Assembly (NCBI RefSeq): GCF_946220915.1
Contig: NZ_CAMIHH010000017.1
Span: 1 to 41,403, forward strand
Source of the DNA: an uncultured Flavobacterium sp.
GTDB taxonomy: Bacteria > Bacteroidota > Bacteroidia > Flavobacteriales > Flavobacteriaceae
DNA: 41,403 nucleotides
Direction: 5' to 3'
Below, piece after piece: positions 38,804 through 41,403 of this stretch. Numbering within the stretch: position 1 is the first letter of the stretch; each line of letters opens with the position of its first letter. Below the pieces are notes generated by a model. That model did not search any database. It had not been told where the DNA came from and saw only the letters and a list, made by a program, of their open reading frames with translations. Position numbers and translations under genes: made by a program.

Positions 38804-41403
38804 TCCCACAATATTAATGATCCTGCCCGGCACCACGATTACCTTCTTAGGTGGCTGCCCGCCCAATTGCTGGGAGGTACGCTCGTCGGCGAGTATGGTT
38901 TTTTCAATGTCTTCTTTGCTCATGTCCATTGGCAATTCGATGGTAAAGCGGGTCTTGCCATTGAACGATACCGGGTATTCCTTGCTGCTTTCTACCAGGT
39001 ATTCCGGATTGAACAGCGGGAAAGGCACCTGAGAGATGCTGCCCTGGTGGCCCAATCGGTACCACAACTCTTCTGCAATGTGTGGTGCGTACGGCGATAT
39101 CAGTATGGCAAGCGGCTCAAGGATCACACGTTCGTGGCAGTTCATGGCAGTCAATTCATTCACAGCGATCATAAAGGAACTCACTGAGGTATTGAACGAG
39201 AAGTTCTCGATATCCTCCTGTGTTTTCTTAATCGTTTTATGCAAGGTCTTGTACGCTTCCTTGCTGCCCGGATTGGCTGTTACGATAAGCCCGTTATCAT
39301 CAAAATACAGTTTCCACAACTTTTTAAGGAACCCGGAAACACCGGTAATGCCGGCAGTATTCCATGGCTTGGCCTGTTCTAGTGGACCGAGAAACATCTC
39401 GTATAACCTTAATGTATCGGCACCGTATAGCTCGCAGATGTCGTCCGGTGTCACTACGTTGTACTTTGATTTTGACATTTTTTCGACCTCGCGGCCGACA
39501 ATGTATTCTTCGTTATCTTCCAGAATAAATAATGCCTCTTTATAATCTGAGTATAAAGGATGATTTTTAAATTTTTCTTTATCTAATACGTTTGAAGAAT
39601 CGACTAAATTTACATCAACATGTAGTGGTTGAATTTTGAATTCAATATTTTTATCTTTTTCAAAATCGAAATTTTTCAATCCAATGTTTAATAATTGAAA
39701 ACCATAAACTATATTTTTATCTCCATCTATTTGATTTTTGGAAATGAAAATTGGCGTTCCATAATGGGTATGTACTCTATAAACAAACGCACTCATCCCC
39801 AATATCATCCCCTGGTTGATCAGCTTTTTGAATGGCTCTTCCTTTGTAATGAATCCCCTGTCCTTTAAGAACTTGTTCCAGAAACGGCTGTACAACAGGT
39901 GGCCGGTAGCGTGCTCGCTGCCGCCAATGTACAGGTCAACATCCTGCCAGTACGCTTCGGCTTTATCGGAAATGAACTCCTCATCATTATGCGGGTCCAT
40001 ATACCGCAGCCAGTACCATGAGCTACCCGCCCATCCCGGCATGGTGTTTAACTCTAACGGGAATACGGTTACATCATCGATCAGGTCATTGGCAACTACT
40101 TTATTATTGGCGGTATCCCATGCCCACTCGCGCGAGTTGCCCAATGGTGGCTGCCCGTCTTCCGTCGGTAAATATTTCTCCACGTCCGGCAGGCGGATTG
40201 GCAGGTGTTCCTTATCAATCATCTGTGGCAGCCCGTTCACGTAATATACCGGGAACGGTTCGCCCCAATACCTCTGGCGGCTAAACACTGCATCGCGCAG
40301 GCGGTAATTCGTTTTGCCCCTGCCTTGTTCAATACCTTCCAATGCTTCTATCACAGCCTTTGTAGCCTGCTTATAGTTCATCCCGTCAAGGAAATCGGAA
40401 TTCATCAGTTTAAATCCATCCTTGTCTGTAAAAGCGCTACTTTCTATTGAGTACGGCTCCTGCTCCCCCTTTGGGGGTTGGGGGGCGAAAATTTGTTTTA
40501 TTTCAATCCCGAAATGCTTCGCGAAGTCATAATCCCTCTGGTCTCCCGCAGGAACGGCCATTACGGCACCAGTACCGTAACCGGCAAGCACATAATCGCC
40601 TATCCACACCGGGATCGATTCCTTGGTAAACGGATGCTCGGCGTAACCTCCCGTGAACACGCCCGAAATGGTCTTCACATCCGACATGCGGTCGCGCTCA
40701 CTACGTTTTGCCGTAGCTTCCACATAAGCGTCTACTGCGGCCTTTTGTTCCGGTGTAGTGATTTTTGCTACCAGTTCGTGCTCCGGTGCCAGCGTCATGA
40801 ATGACACGCCGAAAATAGTGTCAGGGCGCGTGGTGAATACTTCTATCTTGTATTGGTTTTTCTCGTCGCCTATTTCAGAGAATATGTCGGAGAAGAAGGA
40901 GCGGATGCCGAGGCCGTCTTTTGTCCTCACCCCCGACCCCTCTCCAAAGGAGAGGGGGGGAGCTTCACTCGGATGTTCTTCCTCTTTCGTGTAAGTTTTA
41001 CGGTTGGTTAAGGCAAGCCTTATTTGCGACAATACGCTCTCCAAGTCATTTATTACTTCTTCATTGGTAAAGCGTATCACTTTATAGTGGTGCTTCTGCT
41101 CCAATTCAAGAGTACGAGCCTCATCAAGTTCCGATTGTTCAGGTATTTCATGGTAACCTCCATCAACCTCAACAATCAACTGCTTTTCCAAAGCAACAAA
41201 ATCACCTATAAATACTCCTACAGGGTGCTGCCTGCGAAATTTATAACCCAGGTTTTTATTACGAAGGGCTTCCCATAGCAGCGCTTCGGCCTTAGTTGGT
41301 TCTTTTCGCATTCCTTTAGCGTGCTGTAATGTATCTTTTATTACAGCACTATTTCCTGTAAGATACCCTGGAGTTTCTGCCCCCCTCTCCTTTGGAGAGG
41401 GGT
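38801..41403 (-). CDS. leuS: Leucyl-tRNA synthetase carrying an in-frame DUF559 insert, N-terminus off window
   Basis: The frame is open from the window edge to the TAG at 38801. Seen in order: a DUF559 module (~40990-41350), the CP1 editing domain (YKIEVFTTRPDTIFG near 40810-40850, GTGAVMAVPAGDQRDYDFA), the core (GGSEHATGHLLYSRFWNKF), KMSKS at 39468-39482, the anticodon-binding domain and C-terminal IINIVG. The N-terminal catalytic half with HIGH lies beyond the window. Additional unusual segments are an in-frame type B palindrome (40463-40490, APQPPKGEQ) and an AT-rich stretch at ~39520-39790. An ATG at 41311 is probably not the start because the frame continues upstream. Whether the protein is made as one chain, split or inactive is unknown; loss of leuS would be lethal unless another copy exists. 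Confidence 0.9.
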   Translation of the reverse strand, partial: PSPKERGAETPGYLTGNSAVIKDTLQHAKGMRKEPTKAEALLWEALRNKNLGYKFRRQHPVGVFIGDFVALEKQLIVEVDGGYHEIPEQSELDEARTLELEQKHHYKVIRFTNEEVINDLESVLSQIRLALTNRKTYTKEEEHPSEAPPLSFGEGSGVRTKDGLGIRSFFSDIFSEIGDEKNQYKIEVFTTRPDTIFGVSFMTLAPEHELVAKITTPEQKAAVDAYVEATAKRSERDRMSDVKTISGVFTGGYAEHPFTKESIPVWIGDYVLAGYGTGAVMAVPAGDQRDYDFAKHFGIEIKQIFAPQPPKGEQEPYSIESSAFTDKDGFKLMNSDFLDGMNYKQATKAVIEALEGIEQGRGKTNYRLRDAVFSRQRYWGEPFPVYYVNGLPQMIDKEHLPIRLPDVEKYLPTEDGQPPLGNSREWAWDTANNKVVANDLIDDVTVFPLELNTMPGWAGSSWYWLRYMDPHNDEEFISDKAEAYWQDVDLYIGGSEHATGHLLYSRFWNKFLKDRGFITKEEPFKKLINQGMILGMSAFVYRVHTHYGTPIFISKNQIDGDKNIVYGFQLLNIGLKNFDFEKDKNIEFKIQPLHVDVNLVDSSNVLDKEKFKNHPLYSDYKEALFILEDNEEYIVGREVEKMSKSKYNVVTPDDICELYGADTLRLYEMFLGPLEQAKPWNTAGITGVSGFLKKLWKLYFDDNGLIVTANPGSKEAYKTLHKTIKKTQEDIENFSFNTSVSSFMIAVNELTAMNCHERVILEPLAILISPYAPHIAEELWYRLGHQGSISQVPFPLFNPEYLVESSKEYPVSFNGKTRFTIELPMDMSKEDIEKTILADERTSQQLGGQPPKKVIVVPGRIINIVG
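40463..40490 (-). repeat. Type B palindrome inside leuS
   Basis: CTCCCCCTTTGGGGGTTGGG followed by GGGCG, read in frame on the minus strand as APQPPKGEQ. It lies between the LeuRS blocks EIKQIF and YSIESSAFTDKDG, where other LeuRS have a short host loop. Confidence 0.8.
40925..40970 (-). repeat. Type A palindrome, inner boundary of the DUF559 insert
   Basis: On the minus strand: GAGTGAAGCTCCCCCCCTC, TCCTTTGGAGAGGGG, TCGGGGGTGAGG. It is translated in frame as SEAPPLSFGEGSGVRTKDG. Its tail points toward the LeuRS editing domain, away from DUF559. Confidence 0.85.
40990..41350 (-). mobile_element. DUF559 (PD-(D/E)XK-like) endonuclease module inside leuS
   Basis: The translated module begins near IKDTLQHAKGMRKEPTKAEA and includes LLWEALRNKNLGYKFRRQH, PVGVFIGDFVALEKQLIVEV, DGGYHEIPEQSELDEART and IRFTNEEVINDLESVLSQI. 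This is the usual full-length stand-alone DUF559 domain. The conserved D...E-x-D (GDF ... IVEVDGG) is the PD-(D/E)XK-type active site, so it looks intact. It is bounded by outward-facing inverted palindromes at 40925-40970 and 41379-41403. Calling it a mobile element is inferred from this structure. Confidence 0.75.
41379..41403 (+). repeat. Type A palindrome at the right window edge, outer boundary of the insert
   Basis: GCCCCCCTCTCCTTTGGAGA then GGGGT, cut by the window end. It is oppositely oriented to the 40925-40970 copy, giving inverted termini around DUF559. Confidence 0.8.

Noticed and set aside
41309..41311. ATG at 41311 as the start of a separate gene
   Set aside because: The same frame stays open to the window edge and the DUF559 domain begins upstream of this ATG, so it is treated as internal. 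Independent initiation cannot be excluded.
1..41403. CRISPR arrays or complete insertion sequences
   Set aside because: No regularly spaced repeats or transposase genes were seen; the only recombinase is the integrase at the left edge.

Overview
The window looks like a chromosome segment of a Flavobacterium-type Bacteroidota bacterium. The housekeeping proteins (OdhA/OdhB, RpoN, AsnS, LeuS, PyrH, Frr) read as flavobacterial. Three secreted proteins end in type IX secretion (T9SS) sorting domains. Many genes are preceded by the Bacteroidota -7 element TAnnTTTG, and Shine-Dalgarno sequences are mostly weak. This assignment comes from reading the proteins; no database search was possible.

Layout. 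Positions 1-1304 hold the edge of a probable integrated element: a tyrosine recombinase running off the left edge, a cluster of direct and inverted repeats, then tRNA-Ser(GGA). From 1.3 to 5 kb are asparaginase, an acyltransferase, a TatD nuclease and a retropepsin-like protein. From 5 to 7 kb is a large T9SS-secreted protein. From 7.3 to 11.4 kb are the 2-oxoglutarate dehydrogenase genes odhA-odhB. From 11.5 to 14.4 kb are an outer-membrane barrel, a polyprenyl diphosphate synthase pair and a TetR regulator. From 14.4 to 20.9 kb is a TetR-TolC-adaptor-RND efflux operon. From 21.5 to 24.1 kb a cobalamin riboswitch precedes two T9SS-secreted proteins, one a YncE/BtuG-like propeller. From 24.3 to 28.5 kb are an oxidoreductase, a ribosome hibernation factor, a TetR-thioesterase pair, a barrel and a membrane protein. 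From 28.5 to 32.8 kb are rpoN, asnS, an SMR transporter and a Crp/Fnr regulator. From 32.9 to 38.5 kb are a DUF5686 outer-membrane protein, frr-pyrH, a patatin and a thioredoxin-fold protein. The right end is leuS, which continues off the window.

The most unusual element is in leuS. A complete DUF559 (PD-(D/E)XK-like) endonuclease module lies in frame at the edge of the editing domain, flanked by outward-facing inverted copies of a GC-rich palindrome. The same palindrome family occurs alone elsewhere in the window, mostly touching gene 3' ends. A second palindrome type is also read in frame inside leuS, and one copy of that type behind the thioredoxin gene appears split by another nested palindrome. 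Together this resembles a mobile palindrome/endonuclease system that tolerates or exploits in-frame insertion into an essential gene.

Other points of interest are the B12-regulated secretion locus, the tRNA-Ser integration boundary, and palindromic operators in front of three TetR genes.
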